From the NCBI GenBank assembly GCA_030593645.1, contig JAUVGT010000075.1:1-13943 (forward strand): a stretch of DNA of 13,943 nucleotides. The letters run 5' to 3'. Positions 6,024-13,805 of this stretch are shown in pieces. The stretch is from Deltaproteobacteria bacterium. GTDB lineage: Bacteria; Desulfobacterota; Desulfobacteria; Desulfobacterales; JAUVGT01. Below the pieces are notes generated by a model, which was not told where the DNA came from, did not search any database, and was given only the letters and a program-made list of their open reading frames with translations. A program made the translations under genes and the position numbers. The first letter of the stretch is position 1, and each line of letters starts with the position of its first letter.

Positions 6024-9000
6024 ATGGCAAAAAAGATGAAAACAGTTGATGGTAACACTGCGGCAGCTCACGTGGCATACGCGATGAGCGATGTGGCAAA
6101 TATCTATCCCATTACACCATCATCTCCAATCGGAGAAATTGCAGATGAATGGGCCGCTGGCGGCCTAAAAAATATATTCGGACAGTCCATGCTGGTCAGA
6201 CAGCTTCAATCGGAAGCAGGCGCAGCCGCTTCTGTTCATGGTTCCCTGGCGGCCGGGGCATATACCACCACATTTACGGCCTCTCAGGGACTTCTTTTGA
6301 TGATTCCGAATATGTATAAAATGTCGGGTGAAATTTTACCCGGTGTCATGCACGTCACTGCAAGAGCAGTGGCGGCCCACGCCCTCTCCATATTCGGGGA
6401 TCACCAGGATGTAATGGCTGTCAGGCAGACCGGTTTTTCAATGATCGCGGCCGCGTCGGTACAGGAAACAATGGATCTGGCCCTGGTTACCCACCTTGCC
6501 GCTATTGAATCCAGTTTACCGTTTATCCATTTTTTTGACGGGTTCAGAACCTCCCATGAATTACAGAAGATTGAGATGATCGATTATGAAGACATGGCAA
6601 AACTGGTTAACTGGGAAGCTGTAAAGAAATTCAGGGCAAGGGGTATAAGCCCGGAAACACCTGAAATTCGCGGAACAGCACAAAACCCGGACATCTATTT
6701 TCAGGGCAGGGAGGCATGCAACCCATATTACCTGAAAGTAGCCGGAATTGTTGAAGAATATATGAATAAGGTCGGCCAGCTCACAGGAAGAAATTACAAA
6801 CTTTTTGATTATGTTGGCGCGCCTGACGCGGACCGGGTGATTATTTCCATGGCTTCTTCATGTGAAACCATTGAAGAAGCGGTAAATTACATGACAGGAA
6901 AAGGAGAAAAAGTCGGCCTGATCAAGGTCAGGCTGTACCGCCCGTTCTCATCAAAGCACCTGTTTGACGCGATACCGGCAAACGCGAAAATAATCACAGT
7001 ACTTGACCGGACAAAAGAACTCGGTTCTCTGGGTGACCCGCTTTACCTTGATGTATGTACAGCCTACATGGAGAAGAAGGAGATGCCGACCATCATTGGC
7101 GGCAGATACGGTCTGGGGAGCAAGGAGTTTACTCCAAGCATGGTTAAGGCAGTCTACGATAATATGAAACCGGGCACTCCGAAAAACCATTTTACCGTGG
7201 GTATCGAAGATGATGTCACCCATACCTCTCTTACAGTTGATACCGGGTTTGACGTGGCCCCTAAAGGAACAGTTCAATGCAAATTCTGGGGACTGGGTGC
7301 TGACGGAACAGTCGGGGCCAATAAAAGCGCGATCAAAATCATCGGCAACAACACCGATATGTATGCCCAGGCTTACTTTGCATATGATTCAAAAAAGTCG
7401 GGCGGTATAACCATGTCCCACCTCCGTTTTGGTGAAACCCCGATAAAATCCACCTACCTGATCGACGCCGCGGATTATATCGCGTGTCACAAATCCAGTT
7501 ATGTGAATACATATGATATACTTGAAGGCATCAAGAAAGGCGGAACATTTGTGCTCAATTCCAGGTGGTCTGTTGAAGATATGGAAAAAAAGCTTCCCGC
7601 GGCAATGAAAAGAACCATCGCCCAAAAGAGATTAAAGTTTTTTAATATTGACGCGGTCAAGATCGCGTCCGAAATCGGACTGGGCGGCAGGATAAACATG
7701 ATCATGCAGACCGCGTTTTTTAAACTCGCGAATGTGATTCCGGTCGATGACGCGGTGAAGTATCTTAAAACCGAAATCCAGAACATGTTCGGGAAAAAAG
7801 GCGAAGAAATCGTTAAAATGAACCATAAAGCGGTGGATAACACCATCGACAAACTGGTTGAAGTTAAATACCCTGAATCATGGTCACAGGCAGAAATCGA
7901 TAAAGGATCGGACAAAGATGAACCCGATTTTGTTAAAAACGTCATGCGGCCGATACTGGCCCAGCAGGGAGACAAACTCCCGGTGAGCGCTTTTTCTCCG
8001 GATGGTATTTTCCCTGTTGATACTTCGAAATATGAAAAGCGGGGTGTTTCCATCAATGTGCCTGAATGGATTATGGACAACTGTATCCAGTGTAACCAGT
8101 GCGCGATGGTATGCCCGCATGCCGCCATCCGCCCGGTTCTTTTAACTGAAAAGGAAACGGCGGACGCCCCGAAAAGTTTTGAAACAAAGAATGCCCTGGG
8201 TAAAGATCTTAAAGGTTATTTTTTCAGAATACAGGTAAATACCATGGACTGCATGGGATGCGGTAATTGCGCGGACATATGCCCTTCAAAGAAAAAGGCC
8301 CTGGCCATGAAACCGCTTGATACACAGGTTGAGTCTCAGGTGCCAAACCATAAATACTCGGTTGAAATCCCGGTACGAGATAATATTGTGAAAAAAACAT
8401 CGGTAAAGGGGAGTCAGTTCTGTCAACCGCTGCTTGAGTTCTCAGGTGCCTGTGCCGGTTGCGGCGAAACACCTTATGCAAAACTAATCACCCAGCTTTT
8501 TGGTGAGCGTATGATTATTGGGAATGCCACAGGCTGCACCTCAATCTGGGGCGGGTCCGCACCGGCCATTCCTTACTGCGTGAATAAGGATGGTTTTGGA
8601 CCATCCTGGGGCAATTCTCTGTTTGAAGATCCCGCGGAATTCACATATGGAATGTTCCTGGGTGCCCTCCAGCAAAGGAGCAGACTTGCCGAGCTTGTTA
8701 AAGAAGCAGTGAATACAGACATCCCGGCGGAAGTAAAGGATGCCATGTCCGGATGGCTTGACCACATGAAAGATCCGGAAGGTTCCAGGAAATATGGCGA
8801 TCAGTTGAAAAAACATCTTCCGAAACATAAGAGCAACCCTCTTCTGGCTGAAATCGAGGGGATGGGACGGCTGTTCACAAAAAAATCCTACTGGGTTTTT
8901 TTGGGTGACGGCAGCGCATATGACATATCCTACGGAGGGATCGATCATATCCTGGCCACCGGTGAAGACATCAACATATTTGTATTTGATACGGAAGTCT

Positions 9001-9557
9001 ATTCAAATACCGGCGGACAGTCTTCCAAAGCAACGCCCACAGGTTCTGTTGCCAAATTTGCGGCGTCCGGAAAGAAAACAGCCAAAAAAGACCTGGGCGG
9101 AATGGCCATGACATACGGTTATGTATATGTGGCAAATGTGGCCATGGGTGCCAACAAAAACCAGCTGATGAAAGCCCTGGTTGAAGCAGAAAGCTACGAC
9201 GGACCGTCCTTGATTATGGGATATTCCTCCTGTATCAATCATGGCATTAAAAAAGGTATGGGCAAGAGCCAGGAAGAAATGAAACTGGCGGTAGATTCCG
9301 GATACTGGCCTCTTTACCGGTTCAACCCATTACTGAAAGCAAAAGGAGAAAATCCGTTCATACTTGATTCAAAAGAACCCGATGGAAGCCTGCAGGAATT
9401 TTTAAGCGGTGAAGTGAGATATGCCTCATTACAGAAATCGTTCCCTGAAGAATCAAAAAAATTGACAAAGCGTCTTGAAGAAGAATTTGATGAACGCTAT
9501 CTGAATCTCAAAAGAATGGCGGATGCGGGAAAAACGGAAAAAGCTGAAAGCGAGTAA
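6024..9557 (+). CDS. nifJ: Pyruvate:ferredoxin (flavodoxin) oxidoreductase, single-chain
   Basis: This cytoplasmic enzyme oxidatively decarboxylates pyruvate with CoA to acetyl-CoA and CO2, reducing ferredoxin or flavodoxin. It can also run in reverse for carbon fixation. The 1177-residue chain shows the expected domain order. The pyrimidine-binding N-terminal domain has YPITPSSP (28-35), and T31, E64 and R114 sit at the same numbers as in the Desulfovibrio africanus enzyme. A two-cluster ferredoxin domain has C687/690/693/697 and C743/746/749/753. The thiamine-diphosphate domain has GDG (961-963) and the NTGG motif with N995. The proximal cluster ligands are C810, C813, C838 and C1070. The chain ends near where D. 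africanus (1232 residues) carries an extra C-terminal domain, so that domain appears absent, as in E. coli YdbK. Ribosome binding site AAGGAG lies seven bases before ATG. A strong terminator follows. Confidence 0.97.
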   Translation: MAKKMKTVDGNTAAAHVAYAMSDVANIYPITPSSPIGEIADEWAAGGLKNIFGQSMLVRQLQSEAGAAASVHGSLAAGAYTTTFTASQGLLLMIPNMYKMSGEILPGVMHVTARAVAAHALSIFGDHQDVMAVRQTGFSMIAAASVQETMDLALVTHLAAIESSLPFIHFFDGFRTSHELQKIEMIDYEDMAKLVNWEAVKKFRARGISPETPEIRGTAQNPDIYFQGREACNPYYLKVAGIVEEYMNKVGQLTGRNYKLFDYVGAPDADRVIISMASSCETIEEAVNYMTGKGEKVGLIKVRLYRPFSSKHLFDAIPANAKIITVLDRTKELGSLGDPLYLDVCTAYMEKKEMPTIIGGRYGLGSKEFTPSMVKAVYDNMKPGTPKNHFTVGIEDDVTHTSLTVDTGFDVAPKGTVQCKFWGLGADGTVGANKSAIKIIGNNTDMYAQAYFAYDSKKSGGITMSHLRFGETPIKSTYLIDAADYIACHKSSYVNTYDILEGIKKGGTFVLNSRWSVEDMEKKLPAAMKRTIAQKRLKFFNIDAVKIASEIGLGGRINMIMQTAFFKLANVIPVDDAVKYLKTEIQNMFGKKGEEIVKMNHKAVDNTIDKLVEVKYPESWSQAEIDKGSDKDEPDFVKNVMRPILAQQGDKLPVSAFSPDGIFPVDTSKYEKRGVSINVPEWIMDNCIQCNQCAMVCPHAAIRPVLLTEKETADAPKSFETKNALGKDLKGYFFRIQVNTMDCMGCGNCADICPSKKKALAMKPLDTQVESQVPNHKYSVEIPVRDNIVKKTSVKGSQFCQPLLEFSGACAGCGETPYAKLITQLFGERMIIGNATGCTSIWGGSAPAIPYCVNKDGFGPSWGNSLFEDPAEFTYGMFLGALQQRSRLAELVKEAVNTDIPAEVKDAMSGWLDHMKDPEGSRKYGDQLKKHLPKHKSNPLLAEIEGMGRLFTKKSYWVFLGDGSAYDISYGGIDHILATGEDINIFVFDTEVYSNTGGQSSKATPTGSVAKFAASGKKTAKKDLGGMAMTYGYVYVANVAMGANKNQLMKALVEAESYDGPSLIMGYSSCINHGIKKGMGKSQEEMKLAVDSGYWPLYRFNPLLKAKGENPFILDSKEPDGSLQEFLSGEVRYASLQKSFPEESKKLTKRLEEEFDERYLNLKRMADAGKTEKAESE

Positions 9558-9575
9558 TCTCCATCAATCATCGTT

Positions 9576-9606
9576 GGGGCGAACCTGTGTGTTCGCCCTT
9601 TTTTAT
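9576..9606 (+). terminator. Intrinsic terminator of nifJ
   Basis: Arms gggcgaac (9577-9584) and gttcgccc (9591-9598) with a six-base loop are followed by a T-rich run from 9599. It starts 19 bases past the nifJ stop. Like the palindrome after coaE, it belongs to the 'ggggcgaacc...ttcgccc' type of dispersed repeat. Confidence 0.85.
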
Positions 9607-9646
9607 TTTAGCGAATAAAAATAGATAAAGCGATGCGCCTGCCATA

Positions 9647-9696
9647 TTCGATGTTCAACGTTGGACGTTCGATGTTGGACGTTCATCTTTTTTTTG
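9647..9696 (+). repeat. Heptad-periodic array, copy 2
   Basis: Heptads ttcgatg / ttcaacg / ttggacg / ttcgatg / ttggacg are followed by ttcatc, eight T and G. Length and layout are identical to 3773-3822. It lies between the convergent ends of nifJ and arcA, ten bases from the arcA stop codon. Confidence 0.75.
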
Positions 9697-9706
9697 CTTG
9701 TCTATT

Positions 9707-10966
9707 TCACCAATCCACCGGCTTTCTGCAAACCGGCTGGGTCATGCACCGGCAACCTCCGCCGCCCCTGGACATTTCAGAGCCGTGTATCGTAATCACA
9801 TATCTGTCGAATTCTTCAAGATCGATACTCCCTTTTAGTACATCACGGGCATCGATCACTTCAAACCCGTGTCTGTTCATCTCTTCAATGGTATGCACGT
9901 TCCTGCCGTAACCGATGACCCGCCCCGGTCCGATCGCGAAGAAATTAGCCCCGCTGTGCCATTGTTCCCTTTCCTGAAACCATGAATCTTTTGTCCCGCC
10001 GCATGATACAGGTTCCAGATCGACACCCAGTTTTTTCAGTGCAGATACGATATTTTCCTCATAGCCAATTGAATCGACACTTCCGTTATCCATTTCAATA
10101 TGAACGGTTTGATACTTGTTTGATTTGAGTACCACAGGATCAAAAACCATACATTTGTCTCTGTCGAGCATGGTAAAAACCATATCGAGGTGAATAAAGG
10201 ACTCAGGTGATTCCGGCAGCTCCTGTACAATGATGTGTTTTTTTATCTTTCTTTGATTCAATTCATTGATGACAAAATCGACACCCTGCGAATTTGTGCG
10301 TGCTCCGGTCCCCATAAGAAGAATATCATCCTGTATCACCAGGGCATCGCCTCCTTCAATCACCGTCCGAGGAGTGCCCGTTTCTGTTTCAGAAAATATT
10401 GTTTTTGATTTAAACAGGGGATGAAAATCATACAATGCCTTCATGATTATGGTTTCCCGCTTTCTGATCTGACCGGACATCCTGCCGATAAACACGTGGT
10501 CAGACACCACAAAGGCTGAGTCCCTGGTGTAGAAAAAATTGTGCAGCGGGGGAAGTGAATAATATTCCCGGCCTAAAAACTTTGTGAGGTTGTCCAATTT
10601 CATGACGACACCTTCGATAAGCTGAATTGCCAGATCTTTTTCAGGTAGAGCGATCAAGTCATCAATGATGTCGGTTTTATCTTCATTCTTGCATATCCTG
10701 TGCACAAGATCCTGTTTCACCATTTTATCAGCGAGAATTTCTGTTAAAAGATCCTTGATATAGAATGTTCTGGTGACCTTTTCAAGAACGCCTTGCAGCT
10801 GTTTGTATTCCTGGGAAACCACTGTCAAATTAAGGATATCACTGTATAAAGCCCGCTTGATGTTTCGGGGAGTCATGTTTTCTACCTCCAGACCCGGAGT
10901 GTGCAGGATCACTCCTTCAAGAGCCCCGATTTCAGATGTTACAAAAATATTAGACATTTCATCCAT
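9707..10966 (-). CDS. arcA: Arginine deiminase
   Basis: This enzyme hydrolyses L-arginine to citrulline and ammonia in the cytoplasm, the first step of the arginine deiminase pathway. The 419-residue length is typical. It belongs to the guanidine-modifying fold family. Catalytic and binding motifs correspond to those of the Pseudomonas enzyme: FFYTRD (144-149, D149), EGGD (204-207), HLD (259-261, H259 and D261) and the nucleophile C407 in SRGGGGCRCM (399-408). There is an unusual second cysteine at 405, where related proteins more often have Pro, Ala or His, and another at 413. The start ATG at 10966 has AAAGG eight bases upstream; the Met at residue 4 is an alternative. No ornithine carbamoyltransferase, carbamate kinase or arginine/ornithine antiporter gene is in the window, so ATP gain from this step cannot be assumed. 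It is divergent from the DUF4438 gene. Confidence 0.93.
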   Translation of the reverse strand: MDEMSNIFVTSEIGALEGVILHTPGLEVENMTPRNIKRALYSDILNLTVVSQEYKQLQGVLEKVTRTFYIKDLLTEILADKMVKQDLVHRICKNEDKTDIIDDLIALPEKDLAIQLIEGVVMKLDNLTKFLGREYYSLPPLHNFFYTRDSAFVVSDHVFIGRMSGQIRKRETIIMKALYDFHPLFKSKTIFSETETGTPRTVIEGGDALVIQDDILLMGTGARTNSQGVDFVINELNQRKIKKHIIVQELPESPESFIHLDMVFTMLDRDKCMVFDPVVLKSNKYQTVHIEMDNGSVDSIGYEENIVSALKKLGVDLEPVSCGGTKDSWFQEREQWHSGANFFAIGPGRVIGYGRNVHTIEEMNRHGFEVIDARDVLKGSIDLEEFDRYVITIHGSEMSRGGGGCRCMTQPVCRKPVDW

Positions 10967-10995
10967 CTTATTTACCTTTCCATTAGAAAATGATA

Positions 10996-11024
10996 TTGAA
11001 TGATCAAAATTACTATATTATAAT
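10996..11024 (+). promoter_or_regulatory. Promoter of the DUF4438 gene
   Basis: TTGAAT (10996-11001), 17 bases, perfect TATAAT (11019-11024), predicting a start near 11031 and a leader of about 90 nt. The overlapping bases 11017-11022 also read TATAAT on the minus strand, pointing toward arcA, but I find no matching -35 box for that direction. Confidence 0.6.
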
Positions 11025-11118
11025 ACACTCAGCATAAACAAATTGTTTTTTTTAGAAGTGATTTCCTTATCGCTGATGAATCGAAAATGTAAAATAATAC
11101 CTTAGGTCAGGAGAACAA

Positions 11119-12012
11119 ATGCTCAAAACCAACGAAAATAAAATTGTCGAATTCCTGCTGCAATGCCAGCCCGGCCCGCCGAAAACCATGGCCATGTGGA
11201 AAATAGGTCACAACGGTGAGCCATTCATTCTCCCCGGAATCGGCGGCATTACTCTTAATATCCAGGTCGGCGATTCGGCGTTTGGATGGCAGGGAGACCA
11301 CCTTGAACCGGGTGTCAGCTGTATTGCGAATACCTTAAAACCGTTTGATCACCCCAATACATCCCTGCAGTTATTTTCCTGCGCGGGAAATAAAGCAAAA
11401 GTGATATCCGGCAGCGCAAAGGGTGCAACCGGAATTGTTATCGGCCACCATGGCGGCAGCGAACATATCATTGTTGATTTTTCCAAAAAAGTAAAAAAGA
11501 AGCTTACATATGACGATAAGATTATCATCAATGCCAGGGGTCAGGGACTTGAGTTTATTGACTACCCTGAAATCAAGCTGATGAATCTTGACCCGCTGCT
11601 GCTGAAAAAAATGAAAATAAAAAAGATCGATAAAAAGAGTATCAACGTTGCTGTCACCACAATGGTACCGGCCGCGTGTATGGGCTCAGGCCTGGGTTCA
11701 GCCCATGCGGCAAAAGGCGATTATGATATCATGACCAGCGACCCTGAAACGGTGAAAAAATATCAATTGGACAAGATTAAATTCGGAGATCTTGTGGCCC
11801 TGATGGATCATGATAACAGGTTCGGCCGGGCATACAAAAAAGGAGCCGTCAGTATCGGCATTATTGTTCACAGCGACTGCCTTCTCGCAGGTCATGGACC
11901 GGGCGTCACAACCCTTATGACGTGTGATTCAGTACAGATCAAGCCGGTCATCGATTCAAAGGCGAATATCGCCAACCTGCTTAAGATCGGAACCCAACGC
12001 AAAGAAAAGTAA
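11119..12012 (+). CDS. DUF4438 family protein of unknown function
   Basis: The 297-residue protein matches the character of the DUF4438 family, known in Thermotogae and various anaerobes, whose function is not established. Recognisable conserved stretches are PGIGGITLNIQVGDSAFGW (39-57), the glycine-rich GATGIVIGHHGGSEHIIVDF (102-121), MVPAACMGSGLGSAHA (182-197) and GHGPGVTTLMTCD (258-270). There is no signal peptide or membrane helix, so it is probably cytoplasmic. The repeated small-residue and His/Asp/Cys-containing motifs would suit an enzyme, but that is inference only. A good ribosome binding site GGAG lies five bases before the ATG. It is transcribed from its own promoter, divergently from arcA, and converges on the GNAT gene with 16 bases between stop codons. 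Confidence 0.85.
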   Translation: MLKTNENKIVEFLLQCQPGPPKTMAMWKIGHNGEPFILPGIGGITLNIQVGDSAFGWQGDHLEPGVSCIANTLKPFDHPNTSLQLFSCAGNKAKVISGSAKGATGIVIGHHGGSEHIIVDFSKKVKKKLTYDDKIIINARGQGLEFIDYPEIKLMNLDPLLLKKMKIKKIDKKSINVAVTTMVPAACMGSGLGSAHAAKGDYDIMTSDPETVKKYQLDKIKFGDLVALMDHDNRFGRAYKKGAVSIGIIVHSDCLLAGHGPGVTTLMTCDSVQIKPVIDSKANIANLLKIGTQRKEK

Positions 12013-12025
12013 TATATTCAGATTC

Positions 12026-12048
12026 CATTCAAGCTTGAATGACTTTTT
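12026..12048 (+). terminator. Possible terminator of the DUF4438 gene
   Basis: A perfect 16-bp palindrome cattcaagcttgaatg (12026-12041) is followed shortly by five T (12044-12048). As a hairpin it gives only six AT-rich pairs around a four-base loop. It overlaps the stop codon of the convergent GNAT gene. Confidence 0.35.
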
Positions 12049-13072
12049 CTAAAAAAACAAATTCCCTTCCTTTTTCAGGATTAAACCGCGAAAGCATATT
12101 CAAAGCCTGCTTGTTGCTGCCGAGTATCCAGGAAGCCTCCGCTGATTTGTATTCCGGGTTTTTTATCAGGTTATTGATCAAATGGGATACCATTAATATT
12201 CCAATTCCTTTTTTTGTATAAGTCGGCAGACACCCGATGGATATAAACCGGACCCGGTCAACCTTTAATCCCATATACGCCTGGTAAATATCTGGAAGAC
12301 AGATCAGTATCCCCACAGGTTTCCCGGACAAATCTTCGGCGATGATGATCAGATCTTTATCTAAGAATGGCTGAAATGATTGGATCAAGCTCCGATCTTC
12401 TTCCAGAGAACGTCTCAAATACCCTTCCCGCTCTTCAAATATAGCGTTTTGAAGTGAATTGAATATGGTGATCTCCTTTTCCAGCCTGTCGGGATCCATG
12501 CTTCTCGTCATAAAACCAGGCAGTTTGATTTGAATTTGTTTCGCGTGCTTTCGTGAAAAACAAAAAGTAAGACAGGTTTCCTTGATTTGATAACCGGATT
12601 TAAAATAAAAATCAAGGTAGTACTCAGGGTTATGGGTGGTCAATACAGTTTGGGGATAATCAAATTTTTCTACCAGGAGTCCGGGTTCCATACTCCCGGT
12701 CTTTGGAGTGATAATCCTCTTCACACCCGCTTGCTTTAATTTATCCTCCAAATGATCCAGTAAAATCCCGGCCGTGTCCCGATTTTCATATGGAAACTCA
12801 ACCATCCCGATCCATCCTGCCTGATCCGCGGGATGAAACTGGTTTTTACGGTATACTGCAATTCCCCTGGCAGCAGGAATATCGTTCTCATATGCCACAA
12901 CTATATTTGTAATCGTATCCGGTTTCTTAAACAAAGCGGTGATCATTTCTTTTGTAAACCGCTTTTCTTCCGGCACCCAGATCGGATCATTTCGATATAC
13001 TTCCCTGGCTACTGAAAAAAAAGACTGAAAATCATCCGTTTCTTTTAAAGCTTTAAGATAAACTCGTCCCAT
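12029..13072 (-). CDS. GNAT-like protein with two acetyltransferase-fold halves
   Basis: The 347-residue cytoplasmic protein resembles the YghO-like branch of the GNAT superfamily. The N-terminal half (about 1-170) shows FFSVAREVYRNDPIWVP (18-34), the GWIGMVEFPYE region (86-96) and GLLVEKFDYPQTVLTTHNPE (131-150), which are landmarks of that group. The C-terminal half (about 185-347) carries the acetyl-CoA pyrophosphate-loop-like motif KKGIGIL (287-293) after beta strand FISIGCLP, and an ASWILGSNKQALNMLSRF segment (313-330). The substrate is unknown. The start ATG at 13072 is preceded at eight bases by GAGGT, which lies in a degraded MITE end (13080-13116). It sits 46 bases downstream of an adenylate-forming enzyme remnant in the same direction, so the two were probably once co-transcribed. 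Confidence 0.75.
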   Translation of the reverse strand: MGRVYLKALKETDDFQSFFSVAREVYRNDPIWVPEEKRFTKEMITALFKKPDTITNIVVAYENDIPAARGIAVYRKNQFHPADQAGWIGMVEFPYENRDTAGILLDHLEDKLKQAGVKRIITPKTGSMEPGLLVEKFDYPQTVLTTHNPEYYLDFYFKSGYQIKETCLTFCFSRKHAKQIQIKLPGFMTRSMDPDRLEKEITIFNSLQNAIFEEREGYLRRSLEEDRSLIQSFQPFLDKDLIIIAEDLSGKPVGILICLPDIYQAYMGLKVDRVRFISIGCLPTYTKKGIGILMVSHLINNLIKNPEYKSAEASWILGSNKQALNMLSRFNPEKGREFVFLEKVIQA

Positions 13073-13079
13073 GATTAAT

Positions 13080-13116
13080 GACCTCGTAAAAATTCCGTAT
13101 GTGACGGTTTCGTCAC
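13080..13116. repeat. Degraded end of the MITE-like element
   Basis: gacctcgtaaaaattccg, then gacggtttcgt, follows the left end of the 188-bp element at 5661-5700 in order and spacing, with scattered changes. The right part also forms a small hairpin gtgacg/cgtcac (13101-13106, 13111-13116, four-base loop). It fills the gap between the adenylate-forming enzyme remnant and the GNAT gene. Confidence 0.6.
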
Positions 13117-13118
13117 GA

Positions 13119-13805
13119 TTAATACCGTCTTTCGATCCTGATCATTTTTTTTGATTGTGGGTTCGGTTCAAATTTGTCTGTGTTAAACTTCACATTTCCC
13201 AATTCTCCGTCGATTTTCACCGCCCAAAATTCAAGGTTGTGAAGTATCTGTTTCTCAATGATGCTTAAATCCTTCATATCTTTCAGTTTAAGCCTTATCT
13301 CAATTGAGTCGATTGAATGCTGGATAACCTGGTATTCAAGCACAGCATCAGATGCCTGGTTAATAGACCGTCGGATATAATCCGGAAACAGGATACATGT
13401 TTGCGTTTCACCGTTACGACCTATTTTTAAATTGCGTGATTTTAAGTAAAACAGGTCATCCGCCCTGCCGTGAATTTGTTTGATCACCTTAAAGCAAGAG
13501 CCGCAGCCGCAGGGCTTCTCATCAATCTCTATCAGATCATTCAGCCGGTATCTTATAACCGGCTGGGTGATCCGGTAAAGGTCTGTGAGAATTACATTCT
13601 TAATATTCCTGTTGTTTGCATCTCCTGCGTCTTCCATTTCAAGATAAAGAATATCTTCATTAACATGGAGCCTGCCGTTTTTACAGGTTGACCCGATAAA
13701 CCCTTCTGCTCCCTGGTAAATCTGGACCACAGGTGCTGAAAATCTGGATTCTAAGGTTTCTTTTGTTTTTGTGTCGAGTACTTCAGCATAGGATACCAGG
13801 GTCAT
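13119..13805 (-). CDS. C-terminal half of an adenylate-forming (CapK/F390 synthetase-like) enzyme
   Basis: The 228-residue frame resembles the C-terminal half of the hypothetical adenylate-forming enzymes related to coenzyme F390 synthetase and phenylacetate-CoA ligase (about 430 residues, TIGR02304 type). Visible landmarks are VSYAEVLD (4-11), the adenylation motif YQGAEGF (30-36), LHVNEDILYLE (46-56), TQPVIRYRLND (80-90, with D90 at the AMP-ribose position), a PCGCGSC knuckle (98-104) and GRADD (113-117). The N-terminal nucleotide-binding half is missing from this frame. The ATG at 13805 has no ribosome binding site, and the same frame upstream contains TGA and TAA (13827-13832). I therefore read it as a truncated or decaying gene, unlikely to be an active ligase on its own. 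Full-length relatives activate carboxylic acids with ATP; the substrate here is unknown. Confidence 0.7.
   Translation of the reverse strand: MTLVSYAEVLDTKTKETLESRFSAPVVQIYQGAEGFIGSTCKNGRLHVNEDILYLEMEDAGDANNRNIKNVILTDLYRITQPVIRYRLNDLIEIDEKPCGCGSCFKVIKQIHGRADDLFYLKSRNLKIGRNGETQTCILFPDYIRRSINQASDAVLEYQVIQHSIDSIEIRLKLKDMKDLSIIEKQILHNLEFWAVKIDGELGNVKFNTDKFEPNPQSKKMIRIERRY

Noticed and set aside
7499..8128. 209-codon minus-strand frame inside nifJ
   Set aside because: A long shadow frame opposite a strongly conserved gene, with no motif or start signal of its own.
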